A stretch of 64,000 nt of DNA, from NCBI GenBank assembly GCA_002339345.1, contig DDKM01000069.1, positions 1-64,000 of the forward strand, written 5' to 3'. The notes beneath the pieces were generated by a model, which searched no databases, was not told the origin of the DNA, and saw nothing but the letters and a program-made list of their open reading frames with translations. Positions 34,147-43,678 of the stretch are shown here, piece by piece. Both the position numbers and the translations under genes were made by a program. Source of the stretch: Firmicutes bacterium UBA2598 (GTDB lineage Bacteria > Bacillota > PH28-bin88). Every line of letters begins with the position of its first letter. Position 1 is the first letter of the stretch.

Positions 34147-35684
34147 TGGTACCTTACCCCGTAAGAAAGGGTTTTCAGCTTCTCCGCCCGGGGACCGGCC
34201 TTTAACACCGTCCCCGGGTGGACGGTATCCGCGATGATCCACTTACCGCCGGGCACCACCACCTCCGTGGCCGCTTCCGACGGACTGCCCAGTTCCCGCA
34301 CCTTGACATCACCACCGGCCCTGATGCTGCCATTGCGGAAAGTGCCCGGCCGGCCGTCGATGGTGACGGTATCGCCGGCATAAATCTCGGTATAATAGGC
34401 TCCCTTGCCCATCACCCGCACCATACCGCTGGCTTCCAGCCTGGAGTTCTGGGCATAGGCCACAGTAATACTGGATTTCCTGTTCTCCTGGGCCTCCACC
34501 GCATCGGCAAACCGTCGGGACTCCTGCCGGAAACGATCGATGAACTCCGCCATTTCCCCGAGCTTTTTAAAGGATACCGGCCCCAGGCCGGTCATTCTCT
34601 TCTGAGCATCCACCACCACCGCCATAATGCCTTCCAGATTCACAATTTCCTGGGACCGGGACTGGGCCTTGATTTCATCTAATAGATCCACCAGGGACTG
34701 CAGGGCAGAAGCCACGTGGGTATATTTCTTCTCCAGCAGCAGTTTCAGCAGCACTCCCTCCCCAAACTGGATTAACTGCGGGTTAGCTCCCACGACAGGG
34801 TTTTCCTTTAACTGGTATGCTGCATCCAATAACTCCTGCAGGAGGCTGCCGATTTCCGCTGACTGCTCCACCACCTTTTTATACAGTACCACAGAACCAC
34901 CTGCCCTGATGGTGCTACTCAGCACATTTTGGTGAATTTTCACGTCTCCACCGGCATAGATAACCGCATGGGAAACGGTGCCCATTACCTCCACCTGCCC
35001 CAGGGCTTCCACCGTCATTCCCTCCGCTACCCCGCCCTTAATCACCAGGTCGCCCCGGAAACGGATATGGCCGATGGTGTGATCTACATTGCCGTTAATT
35101 ACATGGACTGGGTAAACAGCAAACAGGGGACCGTTCTGCTCCGGCCGGCCGTTGATGGTGGCAACCACCCGGGACCCGTCCGGCTCCACCTCCGCTCCCT
35201 GCCCTGCCTTCAACACCACATCCCGAGGCTTTGGCGGCGGGACCGGCTGTCCCAGCACATTGGTGCCCGGCACCCCCTCCTCCGGTGGAATGCGGATCCC
35301 CAACACCTCGCCGGGGGCTACGCTGATGATGCCCGCAAAACTAACCATCTCCGCCTGCCGGGCTTCCTCCTCCCTTTGCTGTTGTTTCTCCCGGAACACA
35401 CACCTGATGGAGGCATCCCTTCCCGGTTGTGGCGGGTTGCCCCGAGCTACAGGGATCTCTTGCCCCAAATGATTTAATGCCTTTTCCACCAGTTCCGGGT
35501 CAATCCCGAACACAACGCCCTTTTCCTCAAGAACCGCCAGCACAGCCTCCCTTGTCAATTCAGGCGAAGCATGCTCACCGTCATCCACCTGGTCTTCCAG
35601 CAGTTGGGGCGGTTTTGGCAAACTAACAAAGGCTGTCATTTTATCCGCTGAGATGCGAATCCTGATCCCCAGATCGTTACCCAT
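34143..35684 (-). CDS. FapA family protein (DUF342), c-di-GMP riboswitch-controlled
   Basis: 513 residues from ATG at 35684 (AAAGGGGTGAATAGC upstream). The open frame runs on to 35852, but that part is the riboswitch and its terminator, not protein. N-terminal region with an RISADKMTAFVSLPKP element, then the DUF342 right-handed beta-helix (repeated GxVxVxG... turns, for example INGNVDHTIGHIRFRGDLVI, AGGDVKIHQNVLS) interrupted by a coiled coil, then RPGTFRNGSIRAGGDVKV. The family is annotated as flagellar assembly protein A or polymerising cell-surface factor; its mechanism is not known. Confidence 0.85.
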   Translation of the reverse strand: MGNDLGIRIRISADKMTAFVSLPKPPQLLEDQVDDGEHASPELTREAVLAVLEEKGVVFGIDPELVEKALNHLGQEIPVARGNPPQPGRDASIRCVFREKQQQREEEARQAEMVSFAGIISVAPGEVLGIRIPPEEGVPGTNVLGQPVPPPKPRDVVLKAGQGAEVEPDGSRVVATINGRPEQNGPLFAVYPVHVINGNVDHTIGHIRFRGDLVIKGGVAEGMTVEALGQVEVMGTVSHAVIYAGGDVKIHQNVLSSTIRAGGSVVLYKKVVEQSAEIGSLLQELLDAAYQLKENPVVGANPQLIQFGEGVLLKLLLEKKYTHVASALQSLVDLLDEIKAQSRSQEIVNLEGIMAVVVDAQKRMTGLGPVSFKKLGEMAEFIDRFRQESRRFADAVEAQENRKSSITVAYAQNSRLEASGMVRVMGKGAYYTEIYAGDTVTIDGRPGTFRNGSIRAGGDVKVRELGSPSEAATEVVVPGGKWIIADTVHPGTVLKAGPRAEKLKTLSYGVRYH

Positions 35685-35710
35685 GCTATTCACCCCTTTC
35701 CAGTCCGTAT

Positions 35711-35746
35711 AATACCTAAAAGCCCTCTGTCCTGAAGGCAGAGGGC
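35711..35746 (-). terminator. Intrinsic terminator of the fapA c-di-GMP riboswitch
   Basis: The minus strand reads GCCCTCTG-CCTTCAGGA-CAGAGGGC followed by TTTTAGGTATTAT: eight perfect pairs and a moderate U-tract, between the aptamer and the fapA ribosome site. Confidence 0.8.
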
Positions 35747-35760
35747 AAACGTATACCTCC

Positions 35761-35850
35761 AGCGGCAACCCGGCGATCTTGGCCCTGCCGATGTCCGGCA
35801 AAAGCTGTAGACCCGTAGCTTTGCGTCCCTCCCTTTCGGAAGGTTTGCCC
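35761..35850 (-). ncRNA. Cyclic di-GMP-I (GEMM) riboswitch aptamer upstream of fapA
   Basis: The minus strand gives GGGCAAACC, TTCCGAAAGGGAG, GGGACGCAAA, GCTACGGGTCTA and, after the second arm, GCCGGGTTGCCGCTGG. The conserved words and their order are the same as at 5926-6010, while the variable arms differ. Like the first copy it is followed by an intrinsic terminator before a motility-related gene. The stretch 35685-35961 holds only this leader. Confidence 0.93.
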
Positions 35851-35961
35851 AAAGGCGCTTAGGTGCTTGCATTCTGGTGGTTAAATGATTAATATATTTT
35901 TCGACGCTTTCGGACGGGCTCCTGCCAAATATTGCGTCAAACGAGTGAAAAATGTGCAAGA

Positions 35962-37026
35962 TCAATCATCCAGCAACAGGCGGGAATGGTCAGTCACCAG
36001 TAAGCGGTGGGCCTTTGGCCGCCCGGGTCCCCGGGCGATTACCGCACACCGGCCGATGACACTATCCGCCAGGCGTCCGGCCTCCCGCAAAACAGCCCCT
36101 TCCATCACAATGCTCTGCTGTACCTCCACCCCCAAAAGCCTGCTTTTGTTCCCAATGGAGGTATATGGCCCCACATAACTGTTGACAACTTCACAGCCCT
36201 CACCGATAATGACCGGTCCGCAGATTACGGAATTCCGGATCCTGGTACCACCCCCTACCGCGACCTTGCCCTGGATCATGGAGGCGGCATCCGACTGACC
36301 GCCCATTTGGCCTGCCAGCCGGTCCAAAAGGTAGCGGTTGGCGTCCAGCAGATCATCCACCAGTCCGGTATCCTTCCACCACCCCTGCAGGGTATGGGCT
36401 GTTACCTGGGCCTGATCCTCCACCAACACCTGGATGGCATCGGTTATTTCCAGTTCATTGCGCCAGGAAGGGGTGATGCGGTTGATGGCAGAAAATATTT
36501 GCGGTTGAAAAAGGTAGACACCGATCAGGGCCAGGTTGCTGACCGGCCGGGCTGGCTTCTCTACCACCCTGATCACCCGGGAATTCTCCACCTCCGCCAC
36601 CCCGAACAGGCGAGGATTCGCCACCGGAGTAACCACCACCAGGGCCTGGCAGTCCTCCCGGTAAAATCGCTGGATGATCTGTGACAGGTCTTCCTGCAGT
36701 AAGTTATCCCCCAAGTACAGCATGAAGGGATCATCTCCCAAGAACGGCCTAGCCACTAAAACGGCGTGGGCCAAACCCAAGGGTTCCTCCTGGTGGATGT
36801 AGGTTACCTTTACACCAAATCGCTGCCCGTCTCCTATCGCCGCCATGATCTCCCTGCGGGTATCACCCACCACCAGGCCGATTTCCCGGACACCAGCCTG
36901 AGACATGCCCTCCAGGATATAATAAAGGATGGGCTTGTTGGCAACCGGCAGCAGCTGTTTGGCACAGGCGTAGGTCAGGGGCCGCAGGCGGGTTCCCTTA
37001 CCACCGCTTAAAATCAGGCCTTTCAT
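35962..37026 (-). CDS. Glucose-1-phosphate thymidylyltransferase, long form with left-handed beta-helix
   Basis: Makes dTDP-glucose, the first step towards dTDP-rhamnose. 354 residues from ATG at 37026 (GGGAGGTGGACC upstream). Nucleotidyltransferase signature GGKGTRLRPLTY, then KQLLPVANKPILYY, HQEEPLGLAHAV and LGDNLL. The last ~110 residues are hexapeptide-repeat helix (VAVGGGTRIRNSVICGPVIIGEGCEV), so it is the long RmlA-like type rather than the short RmlA. Last of four dTDP-sugar genes read in one direction. Confidence 0.9.
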   Translation of the reverse strand: MKGLILSGGKGTRLRPLTYACAKQLLPVANKPILYYILEGMSQAGVREIGLVVGDTRREIMAAIGDGQRFGVKVTYIHQEEPLGLAHAVLVARPFLGDDPFMLYLGDNLLQEDLSQIIQRFYREDCQALVVVTPVANPRLFGVAEVENSRVIRVVEKPARPVSNLALIGVYLFQPQIFSAINRITPSWRNELEITDAIQVLVEDQAQVTAHTLQGWWKDTGLVDDLLDANRYLLDRLAGQMGGQSDAASMIQGKVAVGGGTRIRNSVICGPVIIGEGCEVVNSYVGPYTSIGNKSRLLGVEVQQSIVMEGAVLREAGRLADSVIGRCAVIARGPGRPKAHRLLVTDHSRLLLDD

Positions 37027-37046
37027 GGTCCACCTCCCGTCCGATG

Positions 37047-37499
37047 CTAACCATCCTGCCGGTCCCACTTATAGGGAATGGTGCCAGCATGGGGATCCAT
37101 CCGCAGTTCATCGGGCTGCTGGTGGTTGTAGGGTCTGTCGGGGCAGTTCATCACCAGCACCTCCCCGGGGCCGATAGCCTTGAAGCCGTGCCATATACCT
37201 GGGGGTACCTGTACCAAGAGGGGCCGGTGTTCCCCCATAAACACCTCCAGGATTTCCCCCCTGGTCTGGCTTTCCGGCCGCTGATCATATAAGACCACCT
37301 TGGCCATCCCGCTAATTACCGCAAGGTTATCGGTTTGCAGCTGGTGACAGTGCCAGGCCTTGACCACCCCCGGGTAGGCAGTGGTGACATATACCTGGCC
37401 GAAACCCTTAAACAAATCCTCATCCCGGCGGAGTATTTCCGTCAAACGTCCCCGCTCGTCTGGGATCACCCGCAGATTCTTGATCTTGACCCCCTCCAT
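37047..37499 (-). CDS. rfbC: dTDP-4-dehydrorhamnose 3,5-epimerase family protein
   Basis: 150-residue cupin. Motifs RVIPDERGRLTEILRRDE, the AWHCHQLQTDN metal/His box, and QVPPGIWHGFKAIGPGEV. It is shorter than classical RmlC (about 180) but is encoded with the other three dTDP-rhamnose genes, so the epimerase role fits. ATG at 37499 overlaps the rfbB stop by one base. Confidence 0.88.
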   Translation of the reverse strand: MEGVKIKNLRVIPDERGRLTEILRRDEDLFKGFGQVYVTTAYPGVVKAWHCHQLQTDNLAVISGMAKVVLYDQRPESQTRGEILEVFMGEHRPLLVQVPPGIWHGFKAIGPGEVLVMNCPDRPYNHQQPDELRMDPHAGTIPYKWDRQDG

Positions 37500-38497
37500 T
37501 AGTAACGATCCCTCCTCTTAAAAACTACCCCCAGTTCTGGATTACACCACTCCGGGTGAGCCTGGTACCACCGAACGGTGGCCTGCAGGCCGGCTTGGAA
37601 GGAGTGAAGGGGGAACCATTGCAGTTCCGTGGCAATCTTGGTGGCATCAATGGCATACCGGCGGTCATGACCGGGCCGGTCCGGCACAAAGGTAATCAGG
37701 TCAGCTGGTTTTCCCAACAACTCCAACACCGCCATGGCGACCTGCAAATTGCTAAGTTCACCACCCCCACCGATGTTATAAACCTCACCGGGTTTCCCGC
37801 CATGCATCACAGCGTCCAATGCCCGGCAGTGGTCCTCAACGTGGATCCAGTCCCGTACCTGCTGTCCATCACCGTATAAAGGCAACGGCCGCCCTGCCAG
37901 GGCGTTGCTAATGAGCAGGGGAATGAACTTTTCAGGGTATTGGTAAGGGCCGTAATTATTTGAACAGCGCGTGATCATCACCGGCAACCCGTAGGTGCGG
38001 TGATAGGCCCTGGCTAGGCAGTCCGCGCCTGCTTTACTGGCGGCATAGGGATTGTTGGGCTTAAGGGGTGAACCCTCGTCAAACCGTCCGTCCTCTCCCA
38101 GGCTGCCGTAAACCTCATCGGTGGAAACCTGTACGAATCCCTTGACACCATAGCAGCGGGCCGCTTCCAGCAGGTTCTGGGTACCGGCCACATTGGTCCG
38201 GACAAAGGCGGCGGAGTCGTTGATGCTGCGATCAACGTGGGTTTCCGCCGCCAGGTTCACAACCAGATCCACTCCCCGGTTGAACACCCGCCGCACCGTG
38301 CGCCGACAAGCAATATCTCCCCGTATAAAACAATAGTTGGGGTGACTGGACAGATCCGCCAAATTGGCTGGGTTACCGGCATAGGTCACCTTATCCAAAT
38401 TGACGATGGTGTAGTCATATCTGTGCAACAGGTAGCGGATGAGATTACTGCCGATAAAGCCCATTCCTCCGGTTACCAGTATTCTTTTAAAGCTCAA
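37499..38497 (-). CDS. rfbB: dTDP-glucose 4,6-dehydratase
   Basis: 332-residue extended short-chain dehydrogenase that converts dTDP-glucose to the 4-keto-6-deoxy sugar. Nucleotide-binding GGMGFIGSNLIRYLL at the N-terminus, STDEVYGSLGEDGRFDE with the active Asp-Glu pair, and the YAASKAGAD YxxxK. Substrate loop RCSNNYGPYQYPEK. Overlaps rfbD by 11 bp. Confidence 0.95.
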   Translation of the reverse strand: MSFKRILVTGGMGFIGSNLIRYLLHRYDYTIVNLDKVTYAGNPANLADLSSHPNYCFIRGDIACRRTVRRVFNRGVDLVVNLAAETHVDRSINDSAAFVRTNVAGTQNLLEAARCYGVKGFVQVSTDEVYGSLGEDGRFDEGSPLKPNNPYAASKAGADCLARAYHRTYGLPVMITRCSNNYGPYQYPEKFIPLLISNALAGRPLPLYGDGQQVRDWIHVEDHCRALDAVMHGGKPGEVYNIGGGGELSNLQVAMAVLELLGKPADLITFVPDRPGHDRRYAIDATKIATELQWFPLHSFQAGLQATVRWYQAHPEWCNPELGVVFKRRDRY

Positions 38498-39386
38498 TGC
38501 CTTGACCCCCTTGTGGTTGTGGGCAAATGCCCTTATCTCCCATCAGGTAAGCGCCCAGGGCCTGTCGGTAGTTACGCAACATGGGAAATCCCTCCCTCCG
38601 CCACCTGTCATTGGCCAGTACACTGAAGGCCGGCCTAAGGGCGGGACGCCCCAATTCCATGGAGGTTGTGGGTATGATTTGCCAGGCCTGGTAACCGGCC
38701 AGCAGAGCCACAGCCTGGGCCAACTGGTACCAAGAGCAGCTGCCGCCATTGGTCAGGTGATAGATACCGGCCAGGGGAGCGGTGATGCCACGAGCTATCA
38801 AACGGCAGACAGCCATGGCCAGATCCCTGGTATAGGTGGGGCACCCCACCTGATCCGTCACCACCCGCATCCATCCCACCTGTTGCAGTGAGCGGAGAGT
38901 GGTATCAACAAAATTGCGGCCGCCCGGACCGAACAACCAGGAGGTACGGAATATGACAGGGCAGCCAGCCACCCGTAATAGCGCCCGTTCCCCGGCCAGT
39001 TTTGATTTCCCATATACGTTAATGGGACGAGGAGGAGCATCTTCCCGGTAAGGCGTGCTAGCCCGCCCATCAAAAACGTAATCGGTGCTGAAATGGACCA
39101 AGGGGATTCCCTGTTCCCGGCAGGCCAGGCCGAGGTTTAAAGGTCCAAGGGTATTGACACGGAAGGCTCTAACCGGTTGGTGCTCACACCCGTCCACAGC
39201 GGTATAGGCAGCGGCATTGACCACAACATAGGGACGTATTTTCGCTACCACCTGTAGGACAGCGGTTCTATCTGCGATATCCAAATCCCGGCGGGTCAGA
39301 GCTTCCACCACCCACCCTGCCCTGCCAAATTCCGCCAGAAGGGCAGTGCCCAGCATACCGGCGGCTCCGGTCAGCAGGACCAGCAC
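38487..39386 (-). CDS. rfbD: dTDP-4-dehydrorhamnose reductase
   Basis: 299 residues; last step of dTDP-L-rhamnose synthesis. Rossmann motif GAAGMLGTALLAEF, then DIADRTAVLQVVAKIRPYVVVNAAAYTAVDGCE, STDYVFDGRASTPY and the catalytic YGKSKLAGE. First gene of the rfbD-rfbB-rfbC-thymidylyltransferase operon, divergent from trp. A small TCAGGGC/GCCCTGA hairpin lies in its leader near 39420-39444. Confidence 0.94.
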   Translation of the reverse strand: MLVLLTGAAGMLGTALLAEFGRAGWVVEALTRRDLDIADRTAVLQVVAKIRPYVVVNAAAYTAVDGCEHQPVRAFRVNTLGPLNLGLACREQGIPLVHFSTDYVFDGRASTPYREDAPPRPINVYGKSKLAGERALLRVAGCPVIFRTSWLFGPGGRNFVDTTLRSLQQVGWMRVVTDQVGCPTYTRDLAMAVCRLIARGITAPLAGIYHLTNGGSCSWYQLAQAVALLAGYQAWQIIPTTSMELGRPALRPAFSVLANDRWRREGFPMLRNYRQALGAYLMGDKGICPQPQGGQGIEL

Positions 39387-39513
39387 CAGCCATCACCCCC
39401 CGGGTTCTCCCCCATTTGTTCAGGGCAGCCCATAAAGCCCTGATCCAGGGTATGCGTGGATGCCGAGAGGGGTGAAAACAAACCAGGTGGATAACCGGAT
39501 GGCAAATTGGGTC

Positions 39514-39542
39514 TTGACGGCATATTGGGGTTGGTGTATACT
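39514..39542 (+). promoter_or_regulatory. Sigma-A promoter of the trp operon
   Basis: TTGACG at 39514-39519, 17 bases, TATACT at 39537-39542. Start of transcription should fall near 39549, giving a leader of about 165 nt before trpE that contains the GAG repeats and terminator. Confidence 0.85.
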
Positions 39543-39570
39543 CAGCCCAATCACACAACATGCGGGGCCG

Positions 39571-39630
39571 TTGAGGGCTGCCGGTGCCAGTTGAGTTGAG
39601 ATTGAGTTGAGTTGAGCGGAGCCGAGGAGA
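39571..39630 (+). promoter_or_regulatory. TRAP (MtrB) binding site in the trp leader
   Basis: A run of GAG triplets separated mostly by two bases: TTGAG TTGAG ATTGAG TTGAG TTGAG CGGAG CCGAG GAG, with one more GAG at about 39572. At least nine triplets are seen. That is how trp RNA-binding attenuation protein, an 11-subunit ring, recognises its leader. The 3' end of the site overlaps AGCAACACC (39631-39639), which can pair with GGTGGTGCT of the terminator stem at eight of nine positions to form an antiterminator. Confidence 0.86.
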
Positions 39631-39653
39631 AGCAACACCATGGGGATTGATCC

Positions 39654-39693
39654 GGGGTGGTGCTCCTTTGGAGCGCCACCCCTTTAATTTTTT
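39654..39693 (+). terminator. Attenuator terminator of the trp operon
   Basis: GGGGTGGTGCTCC-TTT-GGAGCGCCACCCC: thirteen pairs (one G-U), followed by TTTAATTTTTT. It ends about 20 bp before the trpE start. Its 5' arm is shared with the antiterminator, so TRAP binding upstream would favour termination when tryptophan is abundant. Confidence 0.93.
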
Positions 39694-39714
39694 CCTAAAA
39701 GGAGGCTGGATGGG

Positions 39715-41202
39715 ATGATTCATCCCGATTACAACACATATTTGCACCTTTTCCGGCCGGACGGTTTGGTTCCCCTCTGGATGGACCTGGTGGCGGATCT
39801 GGATACCCCTGTTTCCCTGTACCGGAAACTGTGTCCAGGCAGCAGCCATTCCTTTTTGCTGGAGAGCGTGACCGGCGGTGACCAGGTGGCGCGCTACTCC
39901 TTCATCGGGCTGGAACCCATGGCGGTCATCACCAGTAGGGGCGGGGTAATTCAGACGAATCAGAACGGCCGCCGCCAGTGCGCACAGGGGCAACCCCTCG
40001 CCTACCTGTCCGAGCTTTTGACATCTTATCATGTGGAGCCCTTGCCGGGCCTACCCCGCTTCTTCGGCGGAGCGGTGGGTTATTACGGCTATGACCTCAG
40101 CCGGTGCCTGGAAAAACTGCCCCAGCTGGCCCCCGACGACCTCAACCTGCCGGAATGCTATGCCATCATCCCGCGCCTTTTATTGGCCTATGACCATGCC
40201 CAGCGCCGGCTGAAAATCATCGCCCTGATCCAGGCAGGGAAGGATCCCAGCCGCACCTACCGGGAGGGGGAGGATCTCATCCACCGGACGGTGGATCTCC
40301 TACACCGGCCCATCACCGCGGACAGTCCGGTTCTCCCCCTGGGCAAAGGCCCGGAACTGGGGAACAATTACGCAGTCTGCAATACCGACCAGGAGCGATT
40401 TATCCAAAATGTGCACCGGGCCCTGCAGTACATCCGGTCGGGAGATATTTTTCAGGTGGTGCTTTCACAACGGTGGCAGCGGCCTTATAGCGGCGATCCC
40501 TTTATGGTCTACCGCACCCTGCGGGCCATCAACCCATCGCCCTACATGTTCTATCTAAACTTCCCGGAGGTGCAACTGGTGGGCGCCTCACCGGAAATGC
40601 TGGTACGGGTGGAGGGTGGTGAGGTGAGATACCGGCCCATCGCAGGTACCCGCCCCAGGGGAGCCACAGATGAGGAGGACCTGCGGTTGGCCCGGGAGTT
40701 GGCTGCTGACCCCAAGGAGCAAGCGGAACATGTTATGCTGGTAGATTTGGGACGTAACGACCTGGGCAAGGTATGTGCCTACGGGTCGGTGGAGGTACCC
40801 CGGTTCATGCAGGTGGAACACTACTCCCACGTCATGCATTTGGTATCAGATGTGACAGGCAAGCTGGCTCCGGGCCGGAATGCCCTGGACGCCCTGATGG
40901 CCTGCTTCCCAGCCGGCACCGTCACCGGTGCGCCCAAGGTGCGGGCCATGGAGATCATTGAAGAACTGGAGCCAACCCGCCGCGGACCCTACGCCGGTGC
41001 GGTGGGTTACCTGGGTTTCAACGGTAACATGGACACCTGTATCACCATTCGTACCATGGTCTTTCGAAATAATCAGGCCTTTGTGCAGGCCGGAGCGGGT
41101 ATTGTGGCAGACTCCCATCCGGAGCTGGAGCATCTGGAAACATGGAACAAGGCCCGGGCACTACTGGTGGCCCTGGCCCTGGCGGAGGAGGTGCAACGGT
41201 GA
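39715..41202 (+). CDS. trpE: Anthranilate synthase component I
   Basis: Converts chorismate and ammonia (from TrpG) to anthranilate. 495 residues: the Trp-feedback motif LLESVTGG near residue 50, and chorismate-binding signatures [34 protein letters not shown] and [21 protein letters not shown] at 39715 has AAAAGGAGG upstream. The stop overlaps the trpG start. Confidence 0.96.
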   Translation: MIHPDYNTYLHLFRPDGLVPLWMDLVADLDTPVSLYRKLCPGSSHSFLLESVTGGDQVARYSFIGLEPMAVITSRGGVIQTNQNGRRQCAQGQPLAYLSELLTSYHVEPLPGLPRFFGGAVGYYGYDLSRCLEKLPQLAPDDLNLPECYAIIPRLLLAYDHAQRRLKIIALIQAGKDPSRTYREGEDLIHRTVDLLHRPITADSPVLPLGKGPELGNNYAVCNTDQERFIQNVHRALQYIRSGDIFQVVLSQRWQRPYSGDPFMVYRTLRAINPSPYMFYLNFPEVQLVGASPEMLVRVEGGEVRYRPIAGTRPRGATDEEDLRLARELAADPKEQAEHVMLVDLGRNDLGKVCAYGSVEVPRFMQVEHYSHVMHLVSDVTGKLAPGRNALDALMACFPAGTVTGAPKVRAMEIIEELEPTRRGPYAGAVGYLGFNGNMDTCITIRTMVFRNNQAFVQAGAGIVADSHPELEHLETWNKARALLVALALAEEVQR

Positions 41203-41765
41203 TTGTTCTGATTGACAACTACGATTCCTTTACCTACAACCTGGAACAATACCTGGGTGAACTTGGCCAACAGGTAGCGGTTTACCGCAACGATGCCATT
41301 ACGGTGCCGGAAATCCAGGCCATGGATCCCACCCACTTGGTGATCTCCCCCGGCCCCTGCACCCCCCTGGAAGCCGGCATCTCGGTGGAGTGCATCATCC
41401 GCCTGGCCGGCCGGGTACCCATTCTCGGTGTATGCCTGGGTCATCAGAGCATTGGCGCGGCCTTTGGCGGCCGGGTGGTCCGGGCCAGGGAACCGGTACA
41501 CGGCAAGACTTCCCTGATTTATCACGACGGACAAGGGGTTTACACAGGCCTGCCGAACCCCTTTACCGCCACCCGCTACCACTCTCTGGTACTGGACCCC
41601 TTCACCCTGCCCCCCTGCCTGGCGGTAACCGCCCGGACGGTGGACGGCACAATCATGGGCGTACGGCACAGGGAGTTACCCATCGAGGGAGTACAGTTCC
41701 ACCCGGAGTCCATTCTTACCCAGGAGGGAAAACGCCTGCTGGCCAACTACCTTACCCAGAACTGA
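41199..41765 (+). CDS. trpG: Anthranilate synthase glutamine amidotransferase component
   Basis: Supplies ammonia to TrpE. 188 residues from GTG at 41199 (GGAGGTGCAACG upstream), overlapping trpE by 4 bp; the open frame upstream is inside trpE. Catalytic Cys in [11 protein letters not shown], oxyanion turn SPGPCTP, and His-Glu in [11 protein letters not shown]. It may also serve folate synthesis as PabA; no separate pabA is in the window. Confidence 0.96.
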   Translation: MIVLIDNYDSFTYNLEQYLGELGQQVAVYRNDAITVPEIQAMDPTHLVISPGPCTPLEAGISVECIIRLAGRVPILGVCLGHQSIGAAFGGRVVRAREPVHGKTSLIYHDGQGVYTGLPNPFTATRYHSLVLDPFTLPPCLAVTARTVDGTIMGVRHRELPIEGVQFHPESILTQEGKRLLANYLTQN

Positions 41766-41831
41766 CTAATCTTTAAGGAAGGCATTGCCCTGATGGGACA
41801 CAACTGGAAAATGAAAAAGGAGGAGAGCAGA

Positions 41832-42854
41832 GTGGAGTTGAGAAAAGCGCTGGCCCGGATTACCGCGGGCCAACACCTGACCGAGGAAGAAGCCCTGGCG
41901 GTAATGGAGGAGATGATGACGGACAAAGCCACTCCAGCCCAGATCGGGGCTTTCCTGGTGGCCCTGAAAATGAAGGGGGAAACCGTAGAAGAAATCACCG
42001 GCATGGCCCGGGCCATGCGGGCCAAAGCCACCCCTTTGGAAACCGGCCTGCCCAATATCATGGATACCTGCGGCACTGGCGGGGATACCCGGAATACCTT
42101 CAACATTTCCACCACCGCCGCCTTTGTCATCGCAGGGGCTGGTGTGCCGGTAGCCAAACATGGAAACCGGGCAGTTTCCAGCCGTTGCGGCAGTGCCGAC
42201 TTGCTGGAAGCCCTGGGTGTACCTATCTCCCTTTCCCCTGTTGACACCGCCAAGTGCCTTAAAGAGGTGGGATTGGCATTCCTCTTTGCCCCCGTCTTCC
42301 ATCAGTCCATGCGTTTTGCCGCCGCACCCCGCCGGGAGCTGGGACTGCGCACGGTTTTTAATATTTTGGGTCCCCTGACCAACCCCGCCGGAGCCACCTG
42401 CCAGGTATTGGGGGTTTATGACCACTCCCTGACAGGGGTAATGGCCTCTGTGCTAGGCCGGCTGGGCTGCCGTAGAGCCTTCGTCTGCCATGGGTATGAC
42501 GGCACCGATGAGGTCTCCATTTCCGGCCCCACCCGGGTCTCCATGCTCCGGGAAGGTGAAGTGGTTACCTTCGATTTACACCCGGGTGATGCGGGGATTG
42601 CCACTGCAGACATGGAAACCATTCAAGGGGGCGGGCCGGAACAGAACGCCCGCATTACCATGAGCATCCTGGAAGGCCGCAAGGGGCCCTGCCGGGATGT
42701 GGTGGTGCTGAACGCCGGTCTCGGCCTAGTTGCCGCCGGCCTGGCGGAAAACCTGCGGGAAGGGGTGGATCTGGCCTGTTACAGCCTGGACAGCGGCAAG
42801 GCCCTGGGTAAACTGGAAGCCCTTGTAGCCTTCGGTAAGGGGTGTGCAGCATGA
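41832..42854 (+). CDS. trpD: Anthranilate phosphoribosyltransferase
   Basis: Transfers phosphoribose to anthranilate. 340 residues from GTG at 41832, which follows AAAAGGAGGAGAGCAGA; an in-frame ATG at 41793 has only a weak site. Motifs MDTCGTGGDTRNTFNIST (PRPP loop), KHGNRAVSSRCGSADLLEALG and LRTVFNILGPLTNPA. Confidence 0.95.
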   Translation: MELRKALARITAGQHLTEEEALAVMEEMMTDKATPAQIGAFLVALKMKGETVEEITGMARAMRAKATPLETGLPNIMDTCGTGGDTRNTFNISTTAAFVIAGAGVPVAKHGNRAVSSRCGSADLLEALGVPISLSPVDTAKCLKEVGLAFLFAPVFHQSMRFAAAPRRELGLRTVFNILGPLTNPAGATCQVLGVYDHSLTGVMASVLGRLGCRRAFVCHGYDGTDEVSISGPTRVSMLREGEVVTFDLHPGDAGIATADMETIQGGGPEQNARITMSILEGRKGPCRDVVVLNAGLGLVAAGLAENLREGVDLACYSLDSGKALGKLEALVAFGKGCAA

Positions 42855-43678
42855 TGTTAGAAAACATCCTAGCCCATAAAGAACAGGAAATTGCAAGGGC
42901 CATCAGCACCAACGCCATAGCACGATTGATGGAGGAAATCCGCAGCGCTCCTGCCCCGCGGGATATGCTGGCCTCCTTACGACAATCCACCCACAAACCG
43001 GCCCTGCTGGCGGAAATCAAACAGGCCTCCCCTTCCCGGGGTGTACTCAAAGAGGCGGCAACCTTTGACCCCGCAGCGCTGGCCGTCGCTTATACAGAGG
43101 CGGGAGCGGCTGCTTTGTCTGTACTGACCGACCACCGCTTTTTCGGCGGAAGCCTGGACCACCTTACCCAGGCCAGGGAGGCATCCCCCCTCCCCGTCCT
43201 CTGCAAGGACTTCTTCATCCATCCTCACCAGGTTTACGCGGCCAGGGCAGCCGGTGCGGATGCCATTTTATTGATCGCCAGGGTCCTGGCCCCCGCAAGG
43301 TTGACAGCCCTTTACCATCTGGCTTTAAACCTGGGTATGGCGGTTTTGGTGGAGGTGCACCGACCAGAGGAGGTGGGGCCTGTCCTGGACCTTAACCCTG
43401 CACTGGTGGGGATCAACAACCGCGACCTCAACAGTTTCCATACCGACCTCTCCACCACCGCCCGCCTGCGCCCGCTGATTCCTCCGGGACCGCTGGTGGT
43501 CAGCGCCAGTGGGGTATCCACTGGGGAGCATGTCCGGTACCTGACCGCCCAGGGTGTGGATGCACTGCTGGTGGGGGAGGCCCTCTCCACCTGCACCAAC
43601 CCTGTCCAGCAGGTGCAACGGCTGTACGGGAAGGACAAGGAGGAATGCCTGGATGGACAAAGCCAGAATTTGGATTAA
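42851..43678 (+). CDS. trpC: Indole-3-glycerol phosphate synthase
   Basis: 275 residues from ATG at 42851, overlapping trpD by 4 bp. TIM barrel with LLAEIKQASPSRGVL (catalytic Lys and Glu), SVLTDHRFFGG, VLCKDFFIHPHQVYAARAAGADAILLI, VGINNRDLNSF and VSASGVSTGEHV. Complete. Confidence 0.95.
   Translation: MMLENILAHKEQEIARAISTNAIARLMEEIRSAPAPRDMLASLRQSTHKPALLAEIKQASPSRGVLKEAATFDPAALAVAYTEAGAAALSVLTDHRFFGGSLDHLTQAREASPLPVLCKDFFIHPHQVYAARAAGADAILLIARVLAPARLTALYHLALNLGMAVLVEVHRPEEVGPVLDLNPALVGINNRDLNSFHTDLSTTARLRPLIPPGPLVVSASGVSTGEHVRYLTAQGVDALLVGEALSTCTNPVQQVQRLYGKDKEECLDGQSQNLD

Noticed and set aside
35685..35852. N-terminal extension of fapA by 56 residues
   Set aside because: The segment coincides with the c-di-GMP riboswitch and its terminator, and a well-placed ribosome site precedes ATG 35684.
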